From contig JANQPL010000019.1 of assembly GCA_028289425.1 (NCBI GenBank), forward strand, positions 88,607-152,606: 64,000 nucleotides of DNA. Direction: 5' to 3'. Of the stretch, positions 17,489-26,783 are shown in pieces. Below the pieces are notes generated by a model. It was not told the DNA's origin. It ran no database searches and worked only from the letters and a program-made list of their open reading frames with translations. Both the position numbers and the translations under genes were made by a program. Position 1 is the first letter of the stretch. The number at the start of each line of letters is the position of its first letter. Source of the stretch: Alphaproteobacteria bacterium. Lineage in GTDB: Bacteria; Pseudomonadota; Alphaproteobacteria; JANQMY01.

Positions 17489-18472
17489 TTAAGAAGCGCG
17501 GCTTAAATTTTCTGGATTGAGAACCTTCTCCGGCAGCTTGAACTGCACATTCTCTTGCACGCCGGACATGAACTCCTGTTCGATCGTGTAGGTGGTGCCA
17601 AGCCGTGCCAAGAGTTCGCGCACCAGCTCTTCGGGTGCCGATGCGCCTGCGGTTATGCCGACGGCCGACACGTTTTCAAGCCAACTCATGTCGACCGCAT
17701 CCGCATCTTCAACCAAATAGGCCGGCACCCCTTCCAGCGCCGCAATTTCCACAAGCCGCTTGGAGTTCGAACTGTTCCGTGCGCCCACCACCAGCACCAG
17801 GTCCACCATGGACGCAAGCTGCCGCACAGCGGTCTGCCGGTTCTGGGTGGCGTAGCAAATGTCACGCACATCGGGCCCGACAATATTGGGGAAACGTTCC
17901 GTCAGTGCGGAAATAATGTCTCTTGTATCGTCGACGCTTAGCGTGGTCTGTGTCACATAGGCCAGCTTGTCCGGATCCTCCGGCTCGAAGGTATTCACGT
18001 CTTCAACACACGAAATCAAATGCACAGGTGCCGGAATCTGGCCGATGGTGCCTTCCACTTCCGGGTGACCTGGATGGCCGATCAGGACGACACCGTAACC
18101 GCGCGAGGCATAGCGGCGGCCTTCCTTGTGAACTTTGCTCACCAAAGGGCACGTGGCATCAATAACATCGAGCCCACGGTTTTCGGCATCATTCTCCACG
18201 ACCTGGGCGACCCCATGGGCGCTAAAAATGGCCACCGCTCCTTCCGGCACTTCGTCTACTTCCTCAACGAACTTGGCGCCCTTCGCTTTCAGCGTTTCCA
18301 CCACACGGGCGTTGTGAACGATCTCGTGCCGCACATAGACCGGCGCGCCATAAAGATCCAACGCGCGTTCTACAATCTCAATCGCACGCTCCACACCGGC
18401 GCAGAAACCGCGCGGTTCTGCCAGCAACACGCGCAACTTTCGACCCATTTGCTGGTTCGCCTCACTTGTCAT
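17489..18472 (-). CDS. ispH: 4-hydroxy-3-methylbut-2-enyl diphosphate reductase
   Basis: A 327-residue iron-sulfur enzyme of the last MEP step, reducing HMBPP to IPP and DMAPP. The three cluster cysteines are C24 ([11 protein letters not shown]), C108 ([14 protein letters not shown]) and C206 ([10 protein letters not shown]); substrate residues [14 protein letters not shown] and SNSKRLVE follow. The ATG at 18472 is chosen because GAGGGG stands seven bases upstream and the longer form adds 24 non-conserved residues. It lies downstream of hpnN on the same strand. Confidence 0.97.
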   Translation of the reverse strand: MTSEANQQMGRKLRVLLAEPRGFCAGVERAIEIVERALDLYGAPVYVRHEIVHNARVVETLKAKGAKFVEEVDEVPEGAVAIFSAHGVAQVVENDAENRGLDVIDATCPLVSKVHKEGRRYASRGYGVVLIGHPGHPEVEGTIGQIPAPVHLISCVEDVNTFEPEDPDKLAYVTQTTLSVDDTRDIISALTERFPNIVGPDVRDICYATQNRQTAVRQLASMVDLVLVVGARNSSNSKRLVEIAALEGVPAYLVEDADAVDMSWLENVSAVGITAGASAPEELVRELLARLGTTYTIEQEFMSGVQENVQFKLPEKVLNPENLSRAS

Positions 18473-18595
18473 GCAATTGCCCCTCAGAAATTTTTTTTGG
18501 TTAGACGCCGACCGTGCTGATTCCGTTCCGTTGTCCCACATCATACATGTTCGCCTGGTGCGTCAACAGCGCTCAGGCCGTGGATGAGCCAAGTT

Positions 18596-21214
18596 TCACG
18601 CGGACTGTGGCGCATTTTCAGCAGAACTGGGCCAGACCATTGCCATTAAAGCGGGTAGAATAACTATCGTGGATAGCAATGTATAGCCTATTGCAATTGT
18701 CAGTAGCTGGCCCATGCTGGTCATTCCCTGGTGGCCGGACAGGGCCAGACTGCCAAAAGACGCAATGGTCGTGAGCGCGCTGAACATTACGGCCCGGGGC
18801 GTGCTGCTTCCCAACAGCTCGCCTTCCGCTGCCACCTGACGACGCCGCATGACAAAATGGACGCCACTGCTGACCCCCAAACCCAACAGAAGGGGCAGAA
18901 CAATAATGTTCGCCAGGTTGAACGGCAGGCCCAGGAGCACCGCGGTTAGTATGGTGAACAGGCCGGCAAAGACGATGGGCACCAACACCAGCGCCATATC
19001 GATCAGCCGCCGCAAAACGACGAGCAAGGTAAAAACAATCAAAACAAACGCAATGGTCGAGGCTTCTTGGAACGCGCCGGTCACAGCTTTGCCGGATTCA
19101 GAAATGTTTACCGGCGCGCCCGTGGCGGTGGGCACGAGGCCCAACACCTCGTCGGCAAACTTCTGCAGGTCTGCGTTCTCGGTAATGCCCCCGGCGGCAA
19201 AGATTTCAAGCCGCCGTTTGCCGTCCCCACTCACCCAGCGTTCGGTGAGGCGTTGCGGAATGTCGTCAATAGTGACCTCTTGGGCTGACAAGGCAGTTTC
19301 CAGCCGACCAATCGCCCGCGGAAAATGAACGAGCAATCTGTTCTCGAACGCGGCTAGATCCCCTGCACCGGCGGGCAGACGCACCAAGCTGTCGGAAAGT
19401 TGTTTGGCGGAGGCACCTATGTCACCCCCCAACGTCACAAGCTGGTTTACCGCCTGGCGGAAATCGGCAAAGGCAGCGGTGCGTTCCGAATCCGATAATG
19501 ACTTGGCGTCGGATAAATCTTGATTGAACACCGGCGACAAGAAGAAGGCCATCTCGTCGATAACGAAGAATTTGTCTTCCTGGTCTTTCGGCACAAAACT
19601 ATCAAGGCTGATGACCCGATCGACGGTGCTCAACCCTTTGAGCTGCTGTTTGAGGTCGCGTTCTTGCTCATCGGTGGTCGCCAAAACGTTGATCGTATAG
19701 GGCGTGGTGTTCGGATCCTTTGCCAAATCGAGGAATGTGGCTACCGACTCGTCGGTCTTGTTTCTGAGATTGATCGGATTGGAATCGAACGAAACGAAAG
19801 GCAACGAAAACAGACTCACAATGGCGGCAATGCCGGCCACGGTCAGGATCGTTCGACCGTGCCGCTGAAAGTCGATGCCGGCACCGGCGGCGGCGCCCAG
19901 CGGTTTTGCCGAACGTGCCGCAGGCAACACTTTCAACAACGCAGGCAGCGTGATCAGGCTTGCTATGAGAGAAATGAACATGCCCGCACCGGAAATAAGC
20001 CCCAATTCGGCAAGCCCTAAATAGTCCGTAGGCAGAAATGAGAAGAAGCCCGCCGCCGCCGAAACCGTGGTCAGGACCAAAGCCCCGCCAACACCAACAA
20101 AAGTCCGACCGAGCGCGCCGTTAATGTAATCTTTTTTTGTCGCTTCCTCTCGAAATCTCAAACAAAGGTGAATACCGAAATCGACACCAAGACCGATAAA
20201 CAAAACGGCAAACGCCACGGAGATGAGATTGAGATGGCCAATCGCCAGTGTCGCGAACCCGGCTGTCCAGGCAAGGCCCATCAGCAGCGCCGCGGCAGTG
20301 GCAATCACCATCGACACGGACCGCAGCCCCAACGACAACAACACAAAGATCAGCATAAAGGACAAAACGCCTGATCGGATCCCTGCACTTTCGACGCGAT
20401 CCAATTCGTCTTGGTCGATGGCGGGCGGACCGGTAAGCCGAACGGACACGCCATTGTCGGCGGTGAGGCCGAGGGCCGCGGCGGACGATCTTATCTCGCC
20501 GATGGCCTGTTGCGCGGGTTTGAGTTTCGAATAATCGAAGACCGGCTGCACAAGGACAATGCGCTGCGGCCCCAACGCGCTGCCGCTGTCCAGATCGCCG
20601 CTCAACAAATCCTGCCAGGACAGGTCGCCCGGTTGAGCGCCGATCTGCGCGTTTGCCACCGCATCGACGTCATCCAGCAATAGGGCGAGCTCGTCGGCGC
20701 CACTCAGATCCTCATTCTCTGACGCCGCGTCCAGCATGTCCGCAAGGCCTTGGAGATTTGGCTGTTCGGCAATCAGCCCAAGGATCGGTGCGGCAGAGGC
20801 GAGCCTGTCCGCAAGATCGGTCAGCTCATCCTCCGGCAACAGCAGAAAGGCGTTCTGCTGCAAATAGGGTTCCGCCGCGGGTATGTAGACATCGCGCACC
20901 TGGGCGCCGGATTGGCTCAGCTTTTCGGCGAGACGTTCTGCCGCATCATCCGCTTGCTCGCTGGATCTCGCGTTTATGACTACGGCAATTACGTTCTTTG
21001 TCTCGGGAAATGCCTCATTAAAGGCTATATTGTTCACCCGGAAAGGAACCTCGGGTGAGATCATGTCCGTGGTACTGGTGTTGATGCCCAGGTTGGAGGC
21101 CGTGTAAAACATGGCCCCGCCGGTGAGAAGCAGGGATGCCAAGATGACCGGCCAGGCCTGACGCTCCACAAAACCGGACAGTTTTGCGTAGAGAGAAGAC
21201 GACAGTGAGGACAT
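18596..21214 (-). CDS. hpnN: Hopanoid RND transporter HpnN
   Basis: An 872-residue MMPL/RND-type inner-membrane protein with two repeats. Each repeat has one membrane segment (near residues 20-38 and 450-468), a large periplasmic loop, and five further segments (near 275-425 and 705-860), as in the RND fold. Sequences such as FAVLFIGLGVDFGIHLCLRF and LPLLLGLGVSSGVHFVMRRR mark the equivalent fourth segments. HpnN moves hopanoids from the inner to the outer membrane in other alphaproteobacteria. It is divergent from hpnM, the likely periplasmic partner, across about 240 bases that show no clear motif. Confidence 0.93.
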   Translation of the reverse strand: MSSLSSSLYAKLSGFVERQAWPVILASLLLTGGAMFYTASNLGINTSTTDMISPEVPFRVNNIAFNEAFPETKNVIAVVINARSSEQADDAAERLAEKLSQSGAQVRDVYIPAAEPYLQQNAFLLLPEDELTDLADRLASAAPILGLIAEQPNLQGLADMLDAASENEDLSGADELALLLDDVDAVANAQIGAQPGDLSWQDLLSGDLDSGSALGPQRIVLVQPVFDYSKLKPAQQAIGEIRSSAAALGLTADNGVSVRLTGPPAIDQDELDRVESAGIRSGVLSFMLIFVLLSLGLRSVSMVIATAAALLMGLAWTAGFATLAIGHLNLISVAFAVLFIGLGVDFGIHLCLRFREEATKKDYINGALGRTFVGVGGALVLTTVSAAAGFFSFLPTDYLGLAELGLISGAGMFISLIASLITLPALLKVLPAARSAKPLGAAAGAGIDFQRHGRTILTVAGIAAIVSLFSLPFVSFDSNPINLRNKTDESVATFLDLAKDPNTTPYTINVLATTDEQERDLKQQLKGLSTVDRVISLDSFVPKDQEDKFFVIDEMAFFLSPVFNQDLSDAKSLSDSERTAAFADFRQAVNQLVTLGGDIGASAKQLSDSLVRLPAGAGDLAAFENRLLVHFPRAIGRLETALSAQEVTIDDIPQRLTERWVSGDGKRRLEIFAAGGITENADLQKFADEVLGLVPTATGAPVNISESGKAVTGAFQEASTIAFVLIVFTLLVVLRRLIDMALVLVPIVFAGLFTILTAVLLGLPFNLANIIVLPLLLGLGVSSGVHFVMRRRQVAAEGELLGSSTPRAVMFSALTTIASFGSLALSGHQGMTSMGQLLTIAIGYTLLSTIVILPALMAMVWPSSAENAPQSA

Positions 21215-21457
21215 TCAATACACCTTCAGGCCACGTTCAGGTACTGCGTGCATACTGGCCGAAAACGGCACAAAACTGCTTCATCTCTTGGCGACTATCT
21301 TTGTAAGATTATTACCAAGGACTTAACAGGTTAACGGAAAATTGATGACCGCGATGGCTGTATCACTTCCGTGACCATTTGTGTCTATCATATCAAACGC
21401 GTCATAGTCTGTGCGCTTTGTAGACGGCCTCCGGGGCCGAGTTAAAGGAATTCGCCT

Positions 21458-22090
21458 ATGCTGGCTCAGTTTCGAGCATTGATCGTCCTTTTGGTTGTCA
21501 CCGGCCTGTCGATCATTCCAGCTCAATCGCAAAGCAGAACACCTGAAGAGCTGGTTGCAACGATCAATAACGGGCTTATCGAAGCCATGAAATTGGGCGG
21601 CGGCCAAGACGCCTTTCAAGCGCGATTTGACATGCTCGCGCCCATTCTAGAGGAGGCCTACAATTTTCCGGCGATGACCCGCGTCATTGTCGGCAAGTCG
21701 TGGACCACGCTCAGCGACGAACAAAAAGAGTCGATCACCGAGGCGTTTTCGCGCATGAGCATTTCCACATTCGCCGCGCGCTTTAAAAACTATACGGGCC
21801 AACGTTTCGTCATTCAGGGAACGAAAGAAGGCTTGCGTGGATCGGTCATTGTGGAAAACGAACTCATCTCGCCGGATAGAGAACCAGTACGCCTTAATTA
21901 TGTTCTTCGCCAGTTCAAAGGGGAATGGCGCGTCATCGACGTGCAGCTTGGCGCGACCGTCAGCGAGCTTGCCTTGCGGCGCTCTGAATACGGATCAGTT
22001 ATTTCCCGCGACGGATTCGATGCGCTGATCGGCCTGCTGAACAATAAGATCGCGGAAATCGAAGCGGACGCAAGTTCGACCGCTTCGTAA
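21458..22090 (+). CDS. hpnM: Periplasmic lipid-binding protein HpnM (MlaC/Ttg2D family)
   Basis: A 210-residue exported protein with a signal peptide (hydrophobic core about 6-24, cleavage near AQSQS). The mature part has the MlaC fold signature: YNFPAMTRVIVGKSW, then a strand-rich half with LNYVLRQFKGEWRVIDVQL. Such proteins carry lipids across the periplasm; hopanoid loci contain this member next to hpnN. AAGGA before the ATG supports the start. It converges with dxs, leaving only 14 bases between the two stops. Confidence 0.9.
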   Translation: MLAQFRALIVLLVVTGLSIIPAQSQSRTPEELVATINNGLIEAMKLGGGQDAFQARFDMLAPILEEAYNFPAMTRVIVGKSWTTLSDEQKESITEAFSRMSISTFAARFKNYTGQRFVIQGTKEGLRGSVIVENELISPDREPVRLNYVLRQFKGEWRVIDVQLGATVSELALRRSEYGSVISRDGFDALIGLLNNKIAEIEADASSTAS

Positions 22091-22104
22091 CCTCTATCTC
22101 TCTG

Positions 22105-24015
22105 TCAGGCTAGACCTTCCGACTTGCGCATTTCCGTGAGCGCTGCTTCGGCGGCCGTATCGAATTTGAACGCCCCCAGTACCGTTTTCACAATGTTTGA
22201 TGCCGTGAGGCCGGCCGCGTCGTATTGATGATCCGGCTTGTCGTGATCGATGAAATAGTCGGGAAGACAGATCGAACGGAACGCCAAGCCTTGGTCGAAA
22301 TGCCCATTGTTCGCCAAGAAGTGCGTCACTTGCGTGGCAAAGCCGCCAATGGACGCATCTTCCATGGTGATCAGCACTTCGTGTTCCCGTGCAAGACGGG
22401 CGACCAACGGCTCATCGATCGGCTTTGCAAACCGTGCATCGGCAACCGTGGTGGAGAAGCCAAGGGCCGACAATTCTTCCGCAGCCTTTACAGCTTCCCC
22501 CAGCCGGGTGCCGTAGGAAAGGATCGCCGCTTTGGTGCCTTCGCGAATAATGCGTCCACGGCCGATTTCAATCGGGATGCCCCGCTCCGGCAGATCGATC
22601 CCCAATCCTTCGCCGCGCGGATAGCGCAGCGCCGACGGTCGGTCGTCAATCTCCACGGCCGTTGCGACCATATGCACCAACTCCGCCTCGTCGGCGGCCG
22701 CCATAAGGACAAAGTTGGGCAGGCAGCCAAGATAAGTCACGTCGTAGGACCCTTGGTGCGTAACCCCATCAGCCCCCACCATGCCGGCCCGGTCGATGGC
22801 AAAGCGCACGGGCAATTTTTGGATGGCCACGTCGTGCACCACTTGGTCGTAGCCGCGCTGAAGGAAGGTGGAATAGATCGCCGCAAACGGACGATAGCCT
22901 TCACAGGCCAATCCGGCGCAGAAGGTAACGGCGTGTTGTTCCGCGATGCCCACATCGAAGGTGCGGTCCGGAAACTTCTTGCCGAACCGGTCAAGACCGG
23001 TTCCGGACGGCATCGCGGCCGTCACGGCAACGATTTTGTCGTCCGTTTCCGCGTGCACGGCCAAGGCATCCGCGAATACGTTTTGATACTTCGGCGGTCC
23101 GGCCGGCCCCTTTTTCTGTTCGCCGGTTTCCACGTCGAACTTCGAGACGCCGTGATATTTATCCGCAGATTTTTCTGCCGGCTCGTACCCCTTGCCCTTT
23201 TCGGTAAGCACGTGCAACAGCACCGGCCCGTCAATCTCGCCGTCGCGGATTTTTTTCATGACCTGAACCAGCAGGTTCACATCATGACCGTCCACAGGGC
23301 CCACATAGGTAATGCCCAGATCGTCGAACAGCGTGGGCGGATCATTCGACTCTTCGATCTGCGTGCTGCCATTGATGCGGACGCGGCGCGGCGGCACGGT
23401 TTCTCCGGTTTCCCGCCCGTTGAGCTGTCGCAAATAGTGGCTGAGGGCGCCCGCTGGCGGCGCGATGGACATGTCATTGTCGTTCAGTACAATGAGCATC
23501 TTGCTCTTCAGCGCGCCCACATTGTTCATGCCTTCATAGGCCATGCCCGCGGTCATCGCCCCATCACCGATCACCGTGATGACGTTGTGGTCTTTGTGGG
23601 AAAGATCCCGGGCGACCGCATAGCCAAGGCCTGCTGAAATCGATGTGGAACTATGGGCCGCGCCGAACGGATCGAAACGGCTTTCCGTGCGTGACGTGAA
23701 GCCCGACAATCCGCCGCCCTGACGCAGCGTTCGAATTCGGTCCCGGCGGCCTGTCAATATCTTATGCGGATAGCACTGGTGGCTCACATCCCAAATGATG
23801 TGATCGTCGGGGGTGTCGAAGACGTAATGCAGCGCGACCGTCAGTTCAACCGCCCCCAGACCCGCGCCCAAATGGCCGCCGGTTTCGGAAACTGCGTGAA
23901 TGGTTTCCGCACGTACTTCATCGGAAACTTGCTTGAGATCGTCTTCAGGCAGTTTGCGGAGATGGGCAGGATCCTTGATCTTATCAAGTAACGGTGTGCC
24001 CCCGTCTAAACTCAT
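22105..24015 (-). CDS. dxs: 1-deoxy-D-xylulose-5-phosphate synthase
   Basis: A 636-residue thiamine-diphosphate enzyme of the first MEP step, joining pyruvate and glyceraldehyde 3-phosphate. The TPP motif [16 protein letters not shown] and the D-rich [14 protein letters not shown] are in the first domain; [16 protein letters not shown] with the catalytic Glu and [15 protein letters not shown] [20 protein letters not shown] (in two parts) mark the pyrimidine domain. The C-terminal transketolase domain is complete. It is downstream of ispA on the same strand with a 63-base gap, the usual ispA-dxs order. Confidence 0.97.
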   Translation of the reverse strand: MSLDGGTPLLDKIKDPAHLRKLPEDDLKQVSDEVRAETIHAVSETGGHLGAGLGAVELTVALHYVFDTPDDHIIWDVSHQCYPHKILTGRRDRIRTLRQGGGLSGFTSRTESRFDPFGAAHSSTSISAGLGYAVARDLSHKDHNVITVIGDGAMTAGMAYEGMNNVGALKSKMLIVLNDNDMSIAPPAGALSHYLRQLNGRETGETVPPRRVRINGSTQIEESNDPPTLFDDLGITYVGPVDGHDVNLLVQVMKKIRDGEIDGPVLLHVLTEKGKGYEPAEKSADKYHGVSKFDVETGEQKKGPAGPPKYQNVFADALAVHAETDDKIVAVTAAMPSGTGLDRFGKKFPDRTFDVGIAEQHAVTFCAGLACEGYRPFAAIYSTFLQRGYDQVVHDVAIQKLPVRFAIDRAGMVGADGVTHQGSYDVTYLGCLPNFVLMAAADEAELVHMVATAVEIDDRPSALRYPRGEGLGIDLPERGIPIEIGRGRIIREGTKAAILSYGTRLGEAVKAAEELSALGFSTTVADARFAKPIDEPLVARLAREHEVLITMEDASIGGFATQVTHFLANNGHFDQGLAFRSICLPDYFIDHDKPDHQYDAAGLTASNIVKTVLGAFKFDTAAEAALTEMRKSEGLA

Positions 24016-24078
24016 ATGGAACTCCCAACCTTAAGTGTAGCCAGTGTGCCTATAGGCCGTGCCGAGTATCTTCTTGTT

Positions 24079-25023
24079 TTACGACCGCCGTTCGATAACG
24101 AAATGTACGACTTGGCGCAAGGGGTCGGCTTCCCCTCCAAAAACATCCAATTGAGCGATTGCTGATTCTGCTAAGTGTGCCGCTTTTTGACGTGCTCCAG
24201 CAACCCCTAACTGACCAACAAACGTCGCCTTTTGTGCTTGCGCATCTTGTTGCGCCGGTTTTCCAAGCGCTTCCGTTGTACCTTCCACATCAAGGAGGTC
24301 ATCGACCACCTGAAAGGCCAAACCTAAATCGTCCGCATAAGCGTCTATACGCGAATATTGCTCGCGATTTGCCCGTCCTAAAATGGCACCGGCTTGACAT
24401 GAAAACTTTATGAGCGCTCCTGTTTTGAGCGCCTGCAATCGTGTAATGCCATCCAAGTCGAACTCTTCGCGGTCGGGTGACATGTCGATCATCTGCCCAC
24501 CAACCATGCCCTGCGCGCCTGACGCTTGCGCAAGACCCGCAATCAACGCGACCCGAACATCCGAGTCCGGATGTGTTTCGGGCGACGCCAAAACCGTGAA
24601 AGCCTCTGTCAGCAGACCGTCGCCCGCCAAGATTGCCGTCGCGTCGTCATAGACCACATGTACAGTTGGTTCGCCGCGCCGCAAGTCCGCATCATCCATG
24701 GCCGGCAAATCGTCATGAACAAGGCTATAGGAATGCACCATCTCGATAGCGGCCGCGGTGCGCAGCGTCTCGCTCTGCGGCACACCAAACAACTCGCCCG
24801 TGGCCACCGCTAGGAAAGGTCGCAAGCGCTTGCCGCCATTAAGGCATCCATGGCGCATGGCCTCCACGACCCGGCCTTCTGGGCCCGCGACAGGCGGCAG
24901 CAGCTCTTTGAGCAATGCCGATGTCCGATCTGCGCATTTTTGGAGGCGTTCGACGATTGCCGCGTCACTCTTTTCCCGAGAGTCCGCCGGCAATTCCACA
25001 CGTTGATGCTTGGCCGCGCTCAT
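24079..25023 (-). CDS. ispA: Polyprenyl synthetase, farnesyl diphosphate synthase type
   Basis: A 314-residue trans-prenyltransferase that joins IPP to allylic diphosphates. The first Asp-rich motif is VHDDLPAMDDADLRRG, the second VVDDLLDVEG, with GGKRLRPFL before and a GDGLLTEAF helix between them. The DDxxxxD form of the first motif and the length suit a farnesyl or short-chain synthase; geranylgeranyl product cannot be excluded. The ATG at 25023 is used since the longer form adds 56 residues unlike the family. Its gene neighbour upstream is the cupin gene, not xseB, which often precedes ispA. Confidence 0.93.
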   Translation of the reverse strand: MSAAKHQRVELPADSREKSDAAIVERLQKCADRTSALLKELLPPVAGPEGRVVEAMRHGCLNGGKRLRPFLAVATGELFGVPQSETLRTAAAIEMVHSYSLVHDDLPAMDDADLRRGEPTVHVVYDDATAILAGDGLLTEAFTVLASPETHPDSDVRVALIAGLAQASGAQGMVGGQMIDMSPDREEFDLDGITRLQALKTGALIKFSCQAGAILGRANREQYSRIDAYADDLGLAFQVVDDLLDVEGTTEALGKPAQQDAQAQKATFVGQLGVAGARQKAAHLAESAIAQLDVFGGEADPLRQVVHFVIERRS

Positions 25024-25207
25024 ATACCCCTTTACCCCTGATACACGTGTCTTGTCCGGCACTGTTTTAGGGCGCGCCCGCCGGTCACATTCGCGTAAGA
25101 TAAGCGCAACACGCCTTGGCAAACAAGGTTGGACAGCCCATTTCTGGGCGCATGTGGCGCGGCCGTGACAAATTGTGATCAAAGACGGCACGCGAAGAGG
25201 TGTGTCA

Positions 25208-25873
25208 ATGAAACTTCATGCAGATCTAACCAAACGCGCTGTGGTGTTGCCCCAGGACGGCAAGTGGGTGTCGTCACCTTTGCCGGGTGTTGAGCGTTAC
25301 ATGCTCGATCGCGACGGCGAAGAAGTCGCGCGCGCAACAAGCCTGGTCCGATACGCCGCAAACAGCCGATTTGACGAGCATGTGCACGGCGGCGGCGAAG
25401 AGTTTTTCGTGCTGGACGGCGTCTTTTCCGATGCGACAGGAGATTTCGGGCCCGGCACTTATGTGCGCAATCCCATCGGAACGGCGCATGCGCCATGGAG
25501 CACAGACGGCTGCACGATTTTCGTGAAGCTTCAGCAATTTGACGCCGACGATAAAGATCGGGTCGTTATCGACACATCAAATGTGCCCGAAAGCGATTGG
25601 CAACAAATAAGCGAAGGATGCTCGCTTTTACCGTTGCATTCATACGGCACCGAGAATGTGGTGCTGTTTCGCTTTGAGCCGGGCGCCAAGGTCGATCATC
25701 ACGTTCACGAACGCGGCGAAGAGGTTTTCGTGCTCGACGGAACGCTGCAGGACGAGCACGGCATTTATCCAAAGGGATCTTGGCTGCGGAATCCTCATGG
25801 CAGCGCACACACCGCTTGGTCCGACGAAGGATGTTTGCTGTATGCGAAAGTGGGTCACCTGCCGACGGCGTAA
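25208..25873 (+). CDS. Tandem cupin protein, ChrR-cupin type
   Basis: A 221-residue protein made of two cupin repeats. The metal motifs are DEHVHGGGEEFFVLDG in the first half and DHHVHERGEEVFVLDG in the second, each with two His and Glu placed to bind a metal ion, and each repeat ends in GTYVRNP or GSWLRNP followed by G(T/S)AH. This is the cupin half of ChrR-like anti-sigma factors, without their zinc-finger N-terminal domain and without a sigma gene nearby. It may be a dioxygenase or an oxidative-stress sensor. Start chosen at the ATG behind GAAGAGG. Confidence 0.85.
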   Translation: MKLHADLTKRAVVLPQDGKWVSSPLPGVERYMLDRDGEEVARATSLVRYAANSRFDEHVHGGGEEFFVLDGVFSDATGDFGPGTYVRNPIGTAHAPWSTDGCTIFVKLQQFDADDKDRVVIDTSNVPESDWQQISEGCSLLPLHSYGTENVVLFRFEPGAKVDHHVHERGEEVFVLDGTLQDEHGIYPKGSWLRNPHGSAHTAWSDEGCLLYAKVGHLPTA

Positions 25874-25896
25874 GGCTAGAATGCGAGCATCGCTCG

Positions 25897-26685
25897 CTAT
25901 TTGCCGGTGAAGGTGGGTTTGCGTTTTTCGAGAAACGCAGCAATGCCTTCTTTGGCGTCGGCCGTGCGCGCACTGTCTGAAATGCCGCGTCCTTCGATCT
26001 CCATCTGTGTTTCCAGAGACTCGTTAAACGTCTGTGTCAGGAGCTTTTTGACCAGCCCATAGGACTTGGTCGGGCCTGCTGCTAATTGTTTGGCAAGTGC
26101 CATGGCCGTCGGCATAACCTCTTCCGGCGGCACGACTTGATTGACCAATCCCCATTGGAGCGCTTCGTCCGCGGACAAGCGCCGATTGGTCATCATGAGT
26201 TCCGCAGCGCGCCGCGTTCCCACCAGCCGTGGCAGATAGAAACTCGAACTGCCATCGGGCGATAAGCCGGCGGCGGTGTACGCCATGGTGAACTTTGCTT
26301 CGGACGAAGCAATCGCCAGGTCTGTGGCAAGGGCCAGGCTGAACCCCGCCCCCGCGGCCGTTCCATTGATCGCGCCAATGAAAGGCGCATCACCGCGGGC
26401 AAAGCGCGACACGGCGGGATGAAGCGATGTGACCATGCGTTTGATCAGCAAAGGAACGTCGCCGCCGCTCTTGGCAATACTTGCAAGGTCTCCCCCAGCA
26501 CAGAACATTTTACCTGTTGCCGTGAGCACGATGGCCCGCACGTCTGGATCTTCATCACAGAGTGTCGCGACGTCACACAATTCTTCCGCCATTTTAAGAT
26601 CCAACGCATTGGCGGCGTCAGGGCGATTGAGGGTGATCGTGGCGACTTTGTCGGCCACCTCAAGCAGGAGTGTTTCGTAACCCAT
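25897..26685 (-). CDS. Enoyl-CoA hydratase/isomerase family protein, PaaG-like
   Basis: A 262-residue crotonase-fold protein. Oxyanion-hole segments MFCAGGDL and NGTAAGAGFSLALATDL are intact. The segment AYTAAGLSPDGSSSFYLPR replaces the PE(I/V)xxG motif that carries one acid of the hydratases, while AAELMM keeps the second Glu. LSPDG is typical of PaaG-like isomerases, so isomerase activity is more likely than simple hydration. The ATG at 26685 has GAGGA upstream. It lies downstream of the M48 protease gene on the same strand, with a gap of about 100 bases. Confidence 0.88.
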   Translation of the reverse strand: MGYETLLLEVADKVATITLNRPDAANALDLKMAEELCDVATLCDEDPDVRAIVLTATGKMFCAGGDLASIAKSGGDVPLLIKRMVTSLHPAVSRFARGDAPFIGAINGTAAGAGFSLALATDLAIASSEAKFTMAYTAAGLSPDGSSSFYLPRLVGTRRAAELMMTNRRLSADEALQWGLVNQVVPPEEVMPTAMALAKQLAAGPTKSYGLVKKLLTQTFNESLETQMEIEGRGISDSARTADAKEGIAAFLEKRKPTFTGK

Positions 26686-26783
26686 GGCAAAGTCCTCGAT
26701 GAATGAGCCCAAAGCGGCGTGACACGACCCTGCCTTCCGTTTCGGAAAGCGGCATGCTTACGGTGTGAAAAAGAGTCAGCTGA

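Noticed and set aside
22225..23637. 470-codon plus-strand frame opposite dxs
   Set aside because: dxs is certain from its motifs; the opposite frame has no family features and is a shadow.
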